DNA from: Fusobacterium sp. | GTDB taxonomy: Bacteria > Fusobacteriota > Fusobacteriia > Fusobacteriales > Fusobacteriaceae | Assembly: GCF_019012925.1 (NCBI RefSeq) | Contig: NZ_JAGIRL010000040.1 | Location: 1 to 34,101 of the forward strand | Direction: 5' to 3' | DNA length: 34,101 nucleotides | In this document: positions 1 through 6,558 of the stretch, one piece after another | How the letters are laid out: every line of letters starts with the position of its first letter | Position numbering within the stretch: the first letter of the stretch is position 1 | Program-made: the position numbers and the translations under genes | Notes under the pieces: generated by a model | What the model was told of the DNA's origin: nothing | Databases searched by the model: none | The model's input: only the letters and a program-made list of their open reading frames with translations

Positions 1-496
1 AACAGTGGCAACTGGAGGAACGGCAGCGATAGCTATAACGGTTTTATTTGGAGCAAATACAATTGTTTCAAATAGCTATAGTATTTATTTAGACTATAAC
101 GACAGAGATGATGAAATGGATTTAGATACGCTTTACAATAATCCTTTAAAATTTTCTATGGGAGTTTTTTTTGAAAAAGTTGTTGATAACAAAAGCATAG
201 GACACACTATATATTATGGAGCAGAGATATTTTTAGGAACAAAAGGACTTAGAGAATTAGCAAAAGGATTTAAAATAAAGAGTGTTTTAAAAAGTAGAAA
301 AATATCTTTAGAACACCCAGTTTTAGGAAAGCTTCAAGGAAAAGAACAGGTAATAGCTATAGAAAAATTATTATTTGAGGGATATCAATTTGCTGATGGA
401 ATTAATGGGGTACATTCTAATTATAAAGGATTTAATAATTCGATAGAAGAAATGAAGTCTAAAAATAAAGTTCAAGGTCCTTTTAATGTAAATTAA
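1..496 (+). CDS. C-terminal end of a large haemagglutinin-like exoprotein (partial)
   Basis: The reading frame is open at the left edge, so this is the tail of a longer protein; a GTG at position 5 is internal and not a believable start because no ribosome binding site is visible. About 163 residues are seen. The first 25 form a glycine/alanine-rich hydrophobic stretch (residues 4-22, with LFGANTIVS), followed by a short acidic segment (DRDDEMD) and a mixed basic/hydrophobic tail. From memory, a hydrophobic GANT-x-S block followed by a DE-rich block and a GNE/IYYG block recurs near the C-terminus of fusobacterial two-partner-secretion haemagglutinins (FHA/CdiA-like). Here the equivalents are FGANTIVSNSYSIYL and NKSIGHTIYYG. 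The last ~90 residues could be a toxin module, but no catalytic motif is recognised. The adjacent small membrane gene fits an immunity protein. Family assignment is moderate; toxin activity is inference. Confidence 0.5.
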   Translation, partial: TVATGGTAAIAITVLFGANTIVSNSYSIYLDYNDRDDEMDLDTLYNNPLKFSMGVFFEKVVDNKSIGHTIYYGAEIFLGTKGLRELAKGFKIKSVLKSRKISLEHPVLGKLQGKEQVIAIEKLLFEGYQFADGINGVHSNYKGFNNSIEEMKSKNKVQGPFNVN

Positions 497-507
497 GGCG
501 GGGAAGT

Positions 508-822
508 ATGAGGAAAAAATTTAATTTAAAAAAATGGATATTTAATTATTTAATATATGGATATTTAGTTAATATTATTATTGTGGGTGTAACAAATTAT
601 TTTCTTAAAGATTATTTAATTAATAAGAGAGAGTTTTTTGGAAGTTTCATTACTTGTATAGTTGTAATGCCATTAAGTTTGGGTTTTAAAAATTTATATT
701 ATGAGTATAAAGAGATATGGAAGACAGCCGAACTCGACAGGAAGATATTTATAATTTTAGGAATAATTTTTGTAGTTTATGGAGTTTATTATAGGGCGAA
801 AATGAGTGGAACCTTTAAGTAA
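508..822 (+). CDS. small three-helix membrane protein, candidate immunity protein
   Basis: A 104-residue protein of no recognised family. Three hydrophobic segments are visible at about residues 12-33, 45-62 and 79-97, separated by charged loops, with a very basic N-terminus (MRKKFNLKK) and a basic C-terminal tail, so it should sit in the inner membrane. The start is ATG with GGCGGGG just upstream, 11 bases after the stop of the exoprotein tail, so the two are almost certainly co-transcribed, and a hairpin terminator follows at 836-867. A small unrelated gene directly behind the 3' end of a haemagglutinin/CdiA-like gene is the usual position of an immunity protein, and membrane immunity proteins often protect against pore-forming or membrane-acting toxins. 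That role is inferred from position only. Confidence 0.55.
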   Translation: MRKKFNLKKWIFNYLIYGYLVNIIIVGVTNYFLKDYLINKREFFGSFITCIVVMPLSLGFKNLYYEYKEIWKTAELDRKIFIILGIIFVVYGVYYRAKMSGTFK

Positions 823-835
823 GGTTATAGAAGTT

Positions 836-867
836 TTGGTGGGAAATGATTATTCCCACCAATTTTA
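836..867 (+). terminator. intrinsic terminator after the exoprotein/immunity-like pair
   Basis: A perfect 10-bp stem (TTGGTGGGAA at 836-845 with TTCCCACCAA at 853-862) with a 7-base loop is followed by TTTTA. It lies 13 bases after the stop of the membrane gene and closes that transcription unit before the cdaR remnant. Confidence 0.8.
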
Positions 868-897
868 GTATGAGGAAATTTAGGGGAGTGTGATTGT

Positions 898-1020
898 GTG
901 GAGATAGCAAAAGAGTTGGCAGAAAGCATAGTTAAAGAGATGAAAAAAGTTATAGAAAAAGATCTGAATTTTATCAATTCAGAGGGGATAATAGTGGCTA
1001 GTACTGATAAAAAAGGGTGA
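898..1020 (+). pseudogene. N-terminal fragment of a CdaR-type sugar diacid regulator
   Basis: A GTG start at 898 preceded by GGGGAG encodes only 40 residues. They read like the beginning of the putative sugar diacid recognition domain of CdaR/SdaR regulators: an amphipathic helix with KELAESIVKEM, then a core with NFINSEGIIVASTDK. Intact proteins continue at this exact point with a basic residue and a long PAS-like domain, then a PucR-type helix-turn-helix, reaching roughly 350-400 residues in total. Here a TGA follows two residues later and the next bases belong to an ISL3 transposase relic on the other strand. The gene has therefore lost about 90 percent of its length, most likely at an insertion or deletion junction near 1017-1022. 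It should be non-functional. Confidence 0.6.
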
Positions 1021-1635
1021 ATATCTACCACTTTTTCATTTTGTGAGATAAAATCTCTAAAAGAACGACAGTATACTCGTTTATGTGCCAATTTCAAAGA
1101 GTCATAAAGGAATAGTTTCCATTCTTTCTTATATTTTTATAAATTGATGGCTCTTTTACTGTGAACTACTCACCACTTATAGAAGTGGGAGCTTCTTGGG
1201 AAGTAGTTGCTTTTGTTAGCCAACTATATTTACCAAGCTCTATGGCTAGTTCCTAGCCCGAATATATAATAATTTGCATTTTGTTTATCAATGCTTTTAT
1301 GTTTTGTAATAACAAAACTATACTGTGAATATTTTACAAGGCAACAGTTTACTTGCCTTAACCTTATATATTCAGTTACTAATGTCCTTTGGTATTAGTA
1401 TATCATAAAATTACAAATTAGGCAATTCATCGCACCACCTATAGAGGTGGGCGACTTCTTGCCTATTTGGTTAAAACTATTCATTGTTTTAATTCTGGTT
1501 TTATTTAAAGCTCTATTAATTAATTGAACTATATGAAATCTATCAATAACTATTTTGGTGTTAGAAAAATAATTTTCACTCAAAGTCATATATGGAGAAT
1601 ATATATCAATTGTTATATATTCAACTTTTTTCTAT
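1021..1635 (-). pseudogene. degenerate ISL3-family transposase fragment
   Basis: Two stretches of one transposase are readable on the minus strand. The first, from about 1635 down to 1454, reads VEYITIDIYSPYM, then KIVIDRFHIVQLINRALNKT and RIKTMNSFN. This is the ISL3 DDE core, with the conserved aspartate of the D-x-Y-x-PY motif and the D-(R/K)-FH motif. The second, from about 1155 down to 1022, reads EPSIYK (one frameshift) KYKKEWKLFLYDSL and continues to NEKVVD. Both N- and C-terminal parts of a ~400-residue transposase are missing, stops occur just upstream of the first stretch, and a ~300 bp non-coding block separates the two. No terminal inverted repeats are recognised. It is a dead relic. 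Confidence 0.75.
1158..1464 (-). mobile_element. small non-coding element with two IS200/IS605-like end hairpins
   Basis: This block splits the ISL3 relic and has no credible reading frame. Each end carries the same kind of structure. At 1164-1208 an outer repeat AACTACT/AGTAGTT encloses an inner stem CCACTT-ATAG-AAGTGG followed by a CTTCTTGGG motif. At 1420-1464 an outer repeat AGGCAA/TTGCCT encloses CCACCT-ATAG-AGGTGG followed by CTTCTTG. Such short ATAG-looped hairpins with a CTTCTTG-like flank are typical of the right ends of IS200/IS605-family (TnpB-carrying) elements. Further small stem-loops lie between them (AAGGCAA/TTGCCTT near 1340-1360, ACTAAT/ATTAGT near 1378-1400). Both ends have the same orientation. 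It may be a transposase-less derivative (MITE/PATE-like), two decayed ends, or a leftover TnpB guide RNA scaffold. Confidence 0.5.
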
Positions 1636-1680
1636 TATATTAGAGATAAGACAAAGTTCATAGAAAACTATTTATGGATA

Positions 1681-1711
1681 AAAAAGTGGAGAGTTGATTC
1701 TCCATTTTTTT
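1681..1711 (+). terminator. intrinsic terminator upstream of the glycogen operon
   Basis: Stem TGGAGA (1687-1692) and TCTCCA (1699-1704) with loop GTTGAT, preceded by AAAAA and followed by seven T. It separates the accessory strip from the glycogen operon promoter at 1755. Which transcript it serves is unclear because nothing intact ends just upstream on the plus strand. Confidence 0.65.
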
Positions 1712-1754
1712 ATCTTATAAAAAGATAAAATGTTTTATTAAATAATTTAAAGTA

Positions 1755-1783
1755 TTGAAATGAGACGATAAAAGTTGTATAAT
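1755..1783 (+). promoter_or_regulatory. sigma-70-type promoter of the glycogen operon
   Basis: TTGAAA at 1755-1760, a 17-base spacer, and a perfect TATAAT at 1778-1783. Transcription should start near 1790, leaving a leader of about 45 bases before the regulator's GTG at 1834. No equally good promoter was seen inside the operon, so this one may drive 1834-12202. Confidence 0.75.
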
Positions 1784-1833
1784 ACCTTTATAGGGTGGTA
1801 GTTTGAAATTGAACTACTATTGTGGAGGGAAAA

Positions 1834-2619
1834 GTGGAAAAAATAATAGAAAAATTAAAAAGTATAGGATTTTCTAAGACAGAGGCACTTATTTATACAA
1901 CATTGTTAACTATAGGGAGAGCAAGTGGGTATAAGTTAGCAAAGGAGTTGGAACTATCAAAATCTACAATATATCAGATGTTAGATACAATGTGTAAAAA
2001 TGGATATATACTTTTAATTCCTAATACAAGTAAGGAGTATGAAGCAAAGGATCCTGAATTACTTTTAGAAGAGATGGAAAAAAAGTATATGGGTACATTT
2101 AAAAATTTAAAGAGTGATTTAAAAAATCTCGATAAAACTGTAAAAACAGAGTATTTTTATAAATTAGATAAGAGAGAGAATATAGATAGAGCCTTGGTTG
2201 ATATTATAGAGAAAAGTGAGAGCGAGATCTATATCAATACAGATTTCAACTTACAAAGTTTAAGAGAAAATTTGGAAAGAGCTATAGAAAGAGGAGTTCG
2301 GATAATACTTTTTAGTTTTAATGAAATAGATAATTTAGGTTTAGATATAGAGGTATATCATAAGGGGCAAGAAAAGGAGAGCTATAAAAATTCAAGTAGA
2401 TTAATGTTGGTAGCAGACTTAAAGAGAAGCTTGATAGTAACTCGAATAGGAGAGAAATTTAGTGGTATTTGTACTGATAATGAGATCTTTATAAAGATAA
2501 TATCTGAGCATATACATAGTGATATATATATGGCTAAACTATCTAAAGTTTATGAAGAGATATTTGATGATAAGATAAAAATAGATACACTTCATGAAAG
2601 AAGAAATCTAATAAAATAG
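1834..2619 (+). CDS. TrmB-family transcriptional regulator heading the glycogen operon
   Basis: A 261-residue protein. Residues 1-75 form a winged helix of the TrmB type (KLKSIGFSKTEALIYTTLL, then a recognition helix in LSKSTIYQMLDTM). The remainder, rich in short beta strands, resembles the C-terminal effector part of TrmB proteins, which in characterised archaeal members binds sugars such as maltose or maltodextrin. The start is placed at the GTG at 1834, which has GGAGGG at 1824-1829 at proper spacing; an in-frame GTG at 1822 has none. The gene is first behind the 1755 promoter and 8 bases before malQ, so it most likely controls glycogen or maltodextrin genes and itself. Ligand and sign of regulation are inferred. 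No clear palindromic operator was found near the promoter. Confidence 0.8.
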   Translation: MEKIIEKLKSIGFSKTEALIYTTLLTIGRASGYKLAKELELSKSTIYQMLDTMCKNGYILLIPNTSKEYEAKDPELLLEEMEKKYMGTFKNLKSDLKNLDKTVKTEYFYKLDKRENIDRALVDIIEKSESEIYINTDFNLQSLRENLERAIERGVRIILFSFNEIDNLGLDIEVYHKGQEKESYKNSSRLMLVADLKRSLIVTRIGEKFSGICTDNEIFIKIISEHIHSDIYMAKLSKVYEEIFDDKIKIDTLHERRNLIK

Positions 2620-2627
2620 GAGGAGCA

Positions 2628-4136
2628 ATGTTTGAGAGAAGTAGTGGGATCTTGATGCATATTTCATCACTACCAAGTGAGTATGGGATAGGGGATCTTG
2701 GAAAAAAAGCTTATGAATTTGTAGATTTTTTAAATGAAAGTGGTCAAAAGCTGTGGCAGATTTTACCATTGGGACCAACAGGCTATGGAGATTCTCCATA
2801 TCAATCTTATTCAGCATTTGCTGGGAACTATTTATTTATAGATTTAGAGGAGTTTGTCAATAAAAGTTATATAGATAATAGTGAGTTGGATGGTTTAAGA
2901 AAGGTAAATTATGATGATAATTTAGATTATGAGCAGGTTAAATTTCAAAAAGATATAGTATTAGAAAAAATTTTCCCTAAATTTATAGAAAATTTAGCCA
3001 GTGATGAAAAGTTGAAAAAGGAGTATAGTGAATTTAAGAAAAAAAATAAATTCTGGTTGGAAGACTATGCTTTATATATGACTTTAAAAGAAAAGTTTGA
3101 TGGTAAACCTTGGCAAAAATGGAGTAAAATTTACAAAAACAGAGTGAAAAGTAAATTTGGTGTAATAAATGAAAAAAGACTTGAATATTATAGTTTTTTG
3201 CAATATACTTTTTATAAGCAATGGGGTATATTGAAGAGATATGCCAATGAAAAAGGAGTAAAAATTATAGGAGATATTCCAATTTTTGTTGCAACTGATA
3301 GTTCAGATACTTGGAGTAATTCAAAGATATTTCAATTTACAAAATCAAGAGTTCCCAAGTGTGTAGCAGGTTGTCCACCAGATTATTTTAGTAAAACAGG
3401 TCAACTATGGGGGAATGTTTTATACGATTGGAAAGAGTTAAAAAAGCAAAAATATAGATGGTGGATAGATAGAGTTAGATTCTGTTTTGAGATATATGAT
3501 ATAGTAAGAATAGATCATTTTAGAGGATTTGATTCTTTTTGGAGTATAAGATATAGAGAGAAGACTGCAATAAAAGGTAGATGGAAAAAGGGACCTGGAA
3601 TGGATCTGTTTAAAACTATTGAAAAAAGAGTTGGAAAAGTTCAGATCATAGCTGAAGATTTAGGGCTATTAACTCCAAGTGTAAAAAAACTATTGAAAAA
3701 AAGTGGCTATCCAGGAATGAAAATATTAGAATTTGCTTTTGATAGTGATGACAGTGACTACTTACCTCATAAATATGAAGAGAACTGTGTAGCATATACA
3801 GGAACACATGATAATGATACTATTGTTGGTTGGTATGAGGGGCTAAATGAGTATACAAAATTCAAATGTGATGAGTATTTGAAAGAGTGGCTAGAAAAAA
3901 GAGGAAGAAACTATTGGAATCCTATTGAATGGAGAGGAATAGAGACATTGTGGAGTTCAAAGGCAAAATTGGTAATAATACAGATGCAAGATCTATTGGG
4001 ATTGGGAAGGTCTGCTAGAATGAATATTCCAGCAACAGTTGGAAAAAACTGGAAGTGGAGAGTTCAAGAAAGAGATCTAAGTAATGATTTAAAAGAGAGA
4101 TTGAAGGAAGTAACAAAAATATTTAATAGATACTAA
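2628..4136 (+). CDS. malQ: 4-alpha-glucanotransferase (amylomaltase), GH77
   Basis: A cytoplasmic enzyme that moves glucan segments between alpha-1,4 chains, releasing glucose and making longer chains for phosphorylase. At 502 residues it matches the short bacterial GH77 form. The N-terminus shows the family signature (RSSGILMHISSLPSEYGIGD, then LPLGPTGYGDSPYQS). Catalytic residues are visible: nucleophile D296 in RIDHFRGF, acid/base E343 in IAEDLG, and D395 in GTHDND. The start ATG has AGGAGG six bases upstream. It follows the TrmB regulator by 8 bases and precedes glgP by 22, so it belongs to the glycogen operon and probably processes the short maltodextrins left by phosphorolysis and debranching. 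Identification is firm. Confidence 0.96.
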   Translation: MFERSSGILMHISSLPSEYGIGDLGKKAYEFVDFLNESGQKLWQILPLGPTGYGDSPYQSYSAFAGNYLFIDLEEFVNKSYIDNSELDGLRKVNYDDNLDYEQVKFQKDIVLEKIFPKFIENLASDEKLKKEYSEFKKKNKFWLEDYALYMTLKEKFDGKPWQKWSKIYKNRVKSKFGVINEKRLEYYSFLQYTFYKQWGILKRYANEKGVKIIGDIPIFVATDSSDTWSNSKIFQFTKSRVPKCVAGCPPDYFSKTGQLWGNVLYDWKELKKQKYRWWIDRVRFCFEIYDIVRIDHFRGFDSFWSIRYREKTAIKGRWKKGPGMDLFKTIEKRVGKVQIIAEDLGLLTPSVKKLLKKSGYPGMKILEFAFDSDDSDYLPHKYEENCVAYTGTHDNDTIVGWYEGLNEYTKFKCDEYLKEWLEKRGRNYWNPIEWRGIETLWSSKAKLVIIQMQDLLGLGRSARMNIPATVGKNWKWRVQERDLSNDLKERLKEVTKIFNRY

Positions 4137-4158
4137 ATAAAACATAAGAGGTAAACAA

Positions 4159-6540
4159 ATGAGAGTAGAAAAAGAGGTATTAAGAAAACAAATTGAAAGA
4201 AATTTAAAAGTTAGCTTTGGAAAAAAGTTGAATGAAGCTAAAGATTTTGAGATTTACAGAGCTTTGGGACAGGCTGTAATGGAGAATATTGCTGATAATT
4301 GGTATGATACAGAGAGATTGTATGAGCAAGAAAAACAGGCTTTTTATCTATCAGCAGAGTTTTTAATGGGAAGAGCATTGGGAAATAACTTGATAAACCT
4401 AGGAATGTTACAAGAGGTAAAAGAGTTATTTGCAGAATTGGGGATAAATTATAATAAAGTAGAGGATGCAGAGGAGGATTCAGCATTAGGTAATGGTGGG
4501 TTGGGAAGACTAGCAGCATGCTTTTTAGATTCTTTAGCTACTCTTAATTTACCAGGGAAAGGTTATGGAATAAGATATAGAAACGGGATATTCAATCAGG
4601 AGTTTAGAGATGGTTATCAGATAGAGAAACCAGAAACTTGGTTAAAATATGGAGATGTATGGTCAGTTATGAGACCTGATGATGAAGTCATAGTAACATT
4701 TGGTGATGGAAGTGTTAGAGCTGTTCCTTATGATATGCCTATAATAGGTTATGGAACTGATAATGTAAATACATTGAGATTGTGGGAAGCTCACTCTTTA
4801 GTAGATCTAGATCTAGGAAAATTTAATCAACAGGATTATCTACATGCAACACAACAAAAAACTTTAGCTGAAGATATCTCAAGAGTACTATATCCTAACG
4901 ATTCTACAGATGAGGGTAAAAAATTGAGATTGAAACAACAGTATTTCTTTGTTTCAGCTTCACTTCAAGATATAGTAAAAAGATATAAAAAAGTTCATGG
5001 AAATAATTTTGATAGTTTTTCAGAGTTTACAGCTATTCAATTGAATGATACACACCCAGTAATAGCTATTCCTGAACTTATGAGAATATTTATAGATATA
5101 GAGGGAATAAGCTGGGAAAAGGCTTGGAGTATAGTAGAGAAAACTTTTGCCTATACAAACCATACAATATTAGCTGAAGCTTTGGAAAAATGGTGGGTAG
5201 GACTATACGAGCAGGTAGTTCCTAGAGTATATCAGATAACTCAAGGGATAGATAATCAATTGAGAGAGTATCTAGAGCAAAAATTCCCAAATGATTATGA
5301 TAGACAGAATAGAATGAGAATTATAAATGGAAATATGATTCATATGGCTTGGCTTGCAATCTATGGAAGTCATAAGGTAAATGGAGTTGCAGCACTTCAT
5401 ACAGAGATATTAAAAAATAAAGAGTTAAAAGATTGGTATGAACTATATCCAGATAGATTTTTAAATAAAACAAATGGTATAACACAAAGAAGATGGTTAT
5501 TACAATCAAACTCACAACTTGCTTCATTGATAACTGAGTTGATAGGTGATGCTTGGATAACTGATTTGAGTGAATTAAAAAAACTGGAAGCTTATTTAGA
5601 TGATGAGAGTGTATTGAAGAGAATATTGGATATAAAACATGAAAAGAAAGTTGAATTAGCAAAATTCTTAAAGGAAACACAAGGAATTGAGATAGATCCT
5701 AATTCAATATTTGATGTACAGATAAAGAGACTTCATGAGTATAAGAGACAACTATTAAATATATTCCAAATAATAGGATTATACAATAAATTAAAATTGA
5801 ATCCAAATATGAACTTTACACCAGTTACATATATATTTGGAGCAAAGGCTGCACCAGGATATTTTGTAGCTAAAGGAATTATAAGATTGATAAATGAAGT
5901 AGCACAGATGATAAACAAAGATCCACAAGTAAATTCAAAATTAAAAGTTGTATTTGTAGAAAACTACAGAGTATCTGTAGCTGAAAAATTATTCCCAGCA
6001 GCAGATATATCAGAGCAGATTTCCACAGCAGGAAAAGAGGCTTCAGGAACTGGAAATATGAAGTTTATGTTGAATGGAGCTCTAACTCTTGGAACTATGG
6101 ATGGAGCAAACGTAGAGATAGTAGAGGAAGCAGGAAGAGAAAATAACTACATATTTGGACTTACAGTAAAAGAAGTAGAAGAGATGAGAGCTCAAGGATA
6201 TGATCCACATGTACCATATAATTGTGTAGAGGGATTGAAAAAAATAGTTGATTCATTGGTAGATGGAACATTTAGTGATTTGGGAAATGGAGTATATGGA
6301 ACAATACATAGATCTCTTATGGAGACAGCACCTTGGCATCAAGCAGATCAATACTTCGTACTAGAGGATTATGAAGCATATAGAAGAACACAACAACTTA
6401 TTAATAAAGAATATACTTTCAGAATGGACTGGGCAAGAAAACAATTAAAAAATATAGCAAATGCTGGAAAATTTTCATCTGATAGAACTATAAAAGAGTA
6501 TGCTGAGGAGATTTGGAATATAACTCCAGTAAAACTATAG
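4159..6540 (+). CDS. glgP: glycogen/starch/alpha-glucan phosphorylase, GT35
   Basis: It phosphorolyses terminal alpha-1,4 glucosyl units of glycogen to glucose-1-phosphate, using pyridoxal phosphate. At 793 residues it is of normal bacterial length. Family landmarks are intact: EKQAFYLSAEFLMGRAL near residue 60, ALGNGGLGRLAACFLDS near 110, QLNDTHPVIAIPELMR near 297, and the PLP site EASGTGNMKFMLNGA with the Schiff-base lysine at K635, followed by TMDGANVEI. The long N-terminal regulatory extension of animal enzymes is absent, so phosphorylation control is not expected. The ATG has AGAGG upstream. It sits between malQ and glgB in the same operon, so synthesis and breakdown enzymes are made from one transcript. 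Confidence 0.97.
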   Translation: MRVEKEVLRKQIERNLKVSFGKKLNEAKDFEIYRALGQAVMENIADNWYDTERLYEQEKQAFYLSAEFLMGRALGNNLINLGMLQEVKELFAELGINYNKVEDAEEDSALGNGGLGRLAACFLDSLATLNLPGKGYGIRYRNGIFNQEFRDGYQIEKPETWLKYGDVWSVMRPDDEVIVTFGDGSVRAVPYDMPIIGYGTDNVNTLRLWEAHSLVDLDLGKFNQQDYLHATQQKTLAEDISRVLYPNDSTDEGKKLRLKQQYFFVSASLQDIVKRYKKVHGNNFDSFSEFTAIQLNDTHPVIAIPELMRIFIDIEGISWEKAWSIVEKTFAYTNHTILAEALEKWWVGLYEQVVPRVYQITQGIDNQLREYLEQKFPNDYDRQNRMRIINGNMIHMAWLAIYGSHKVNGVAALHTEILKNKELKDWYELYPDRFLNKTNGITQRRWLLQSNSQLASLITELIGDAWITDLSELKKLEAYLDDESVLKRILDIKHEKKVELAKFLKETQGIEIDPNSIFDVQIKRLHEYKRQLLNIFQIIGLYNKLKLNPNMNFTPVTYIFGAKAAPGYFVAKGIIRLINEVAQMINKDPQVNSKLKVVFVENYRVSVAEKLFPAADISEQISTAGKEASGTGNMKFMLNGALTLGTMDGANVEIVEEAGRENNYIFGLTVKEVEEMRAQGYDPHVPYNCVEGLKKIVDSLVDGTFSDLGNGVYGTIHRSLMETAPWHQADQYFVLEDYEAYRRTQQLINKEYTFRMDWARKQLKNIANAGKFSSDRTIKEYAEEIWNITPVKL

Positions 6541-6558
6541 AATGAAAGGTGGTCAAAA

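Noticed and set aside
825..1097. 90-residue minus-strand frame spanning the cdaR remnant and the ISL3 relic
   Set aside because: Only the first ~28 residues are transposase-like; the rest is the antisense of the cdaR fragment and the terminator hairpin. It is a chance fusion of two relics.
1158..1464. CRISPR array or attachment site
   Set aside because: Only two hairpins with different outer arms, no evenly spaced identical repeats, no cas genes, no tRNA for an attachment site.
1822..1833. GTG at 1822 as start of the TrmB regulator
   Set aside because: It would place the GGAGGG ribosome site inside the coding part; the GTG at 1834 has that site at correct spacing and matches the usual family N-terminus.
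4238..4519. minus-strand frame inside glgP
   Set aside because: Leucine/histidine-rich shadow of a strongly conserved gene, with no ribosome site or family features. The same applies to other antisense frames in glgP, glgB, truB, typA and the PTS genes.
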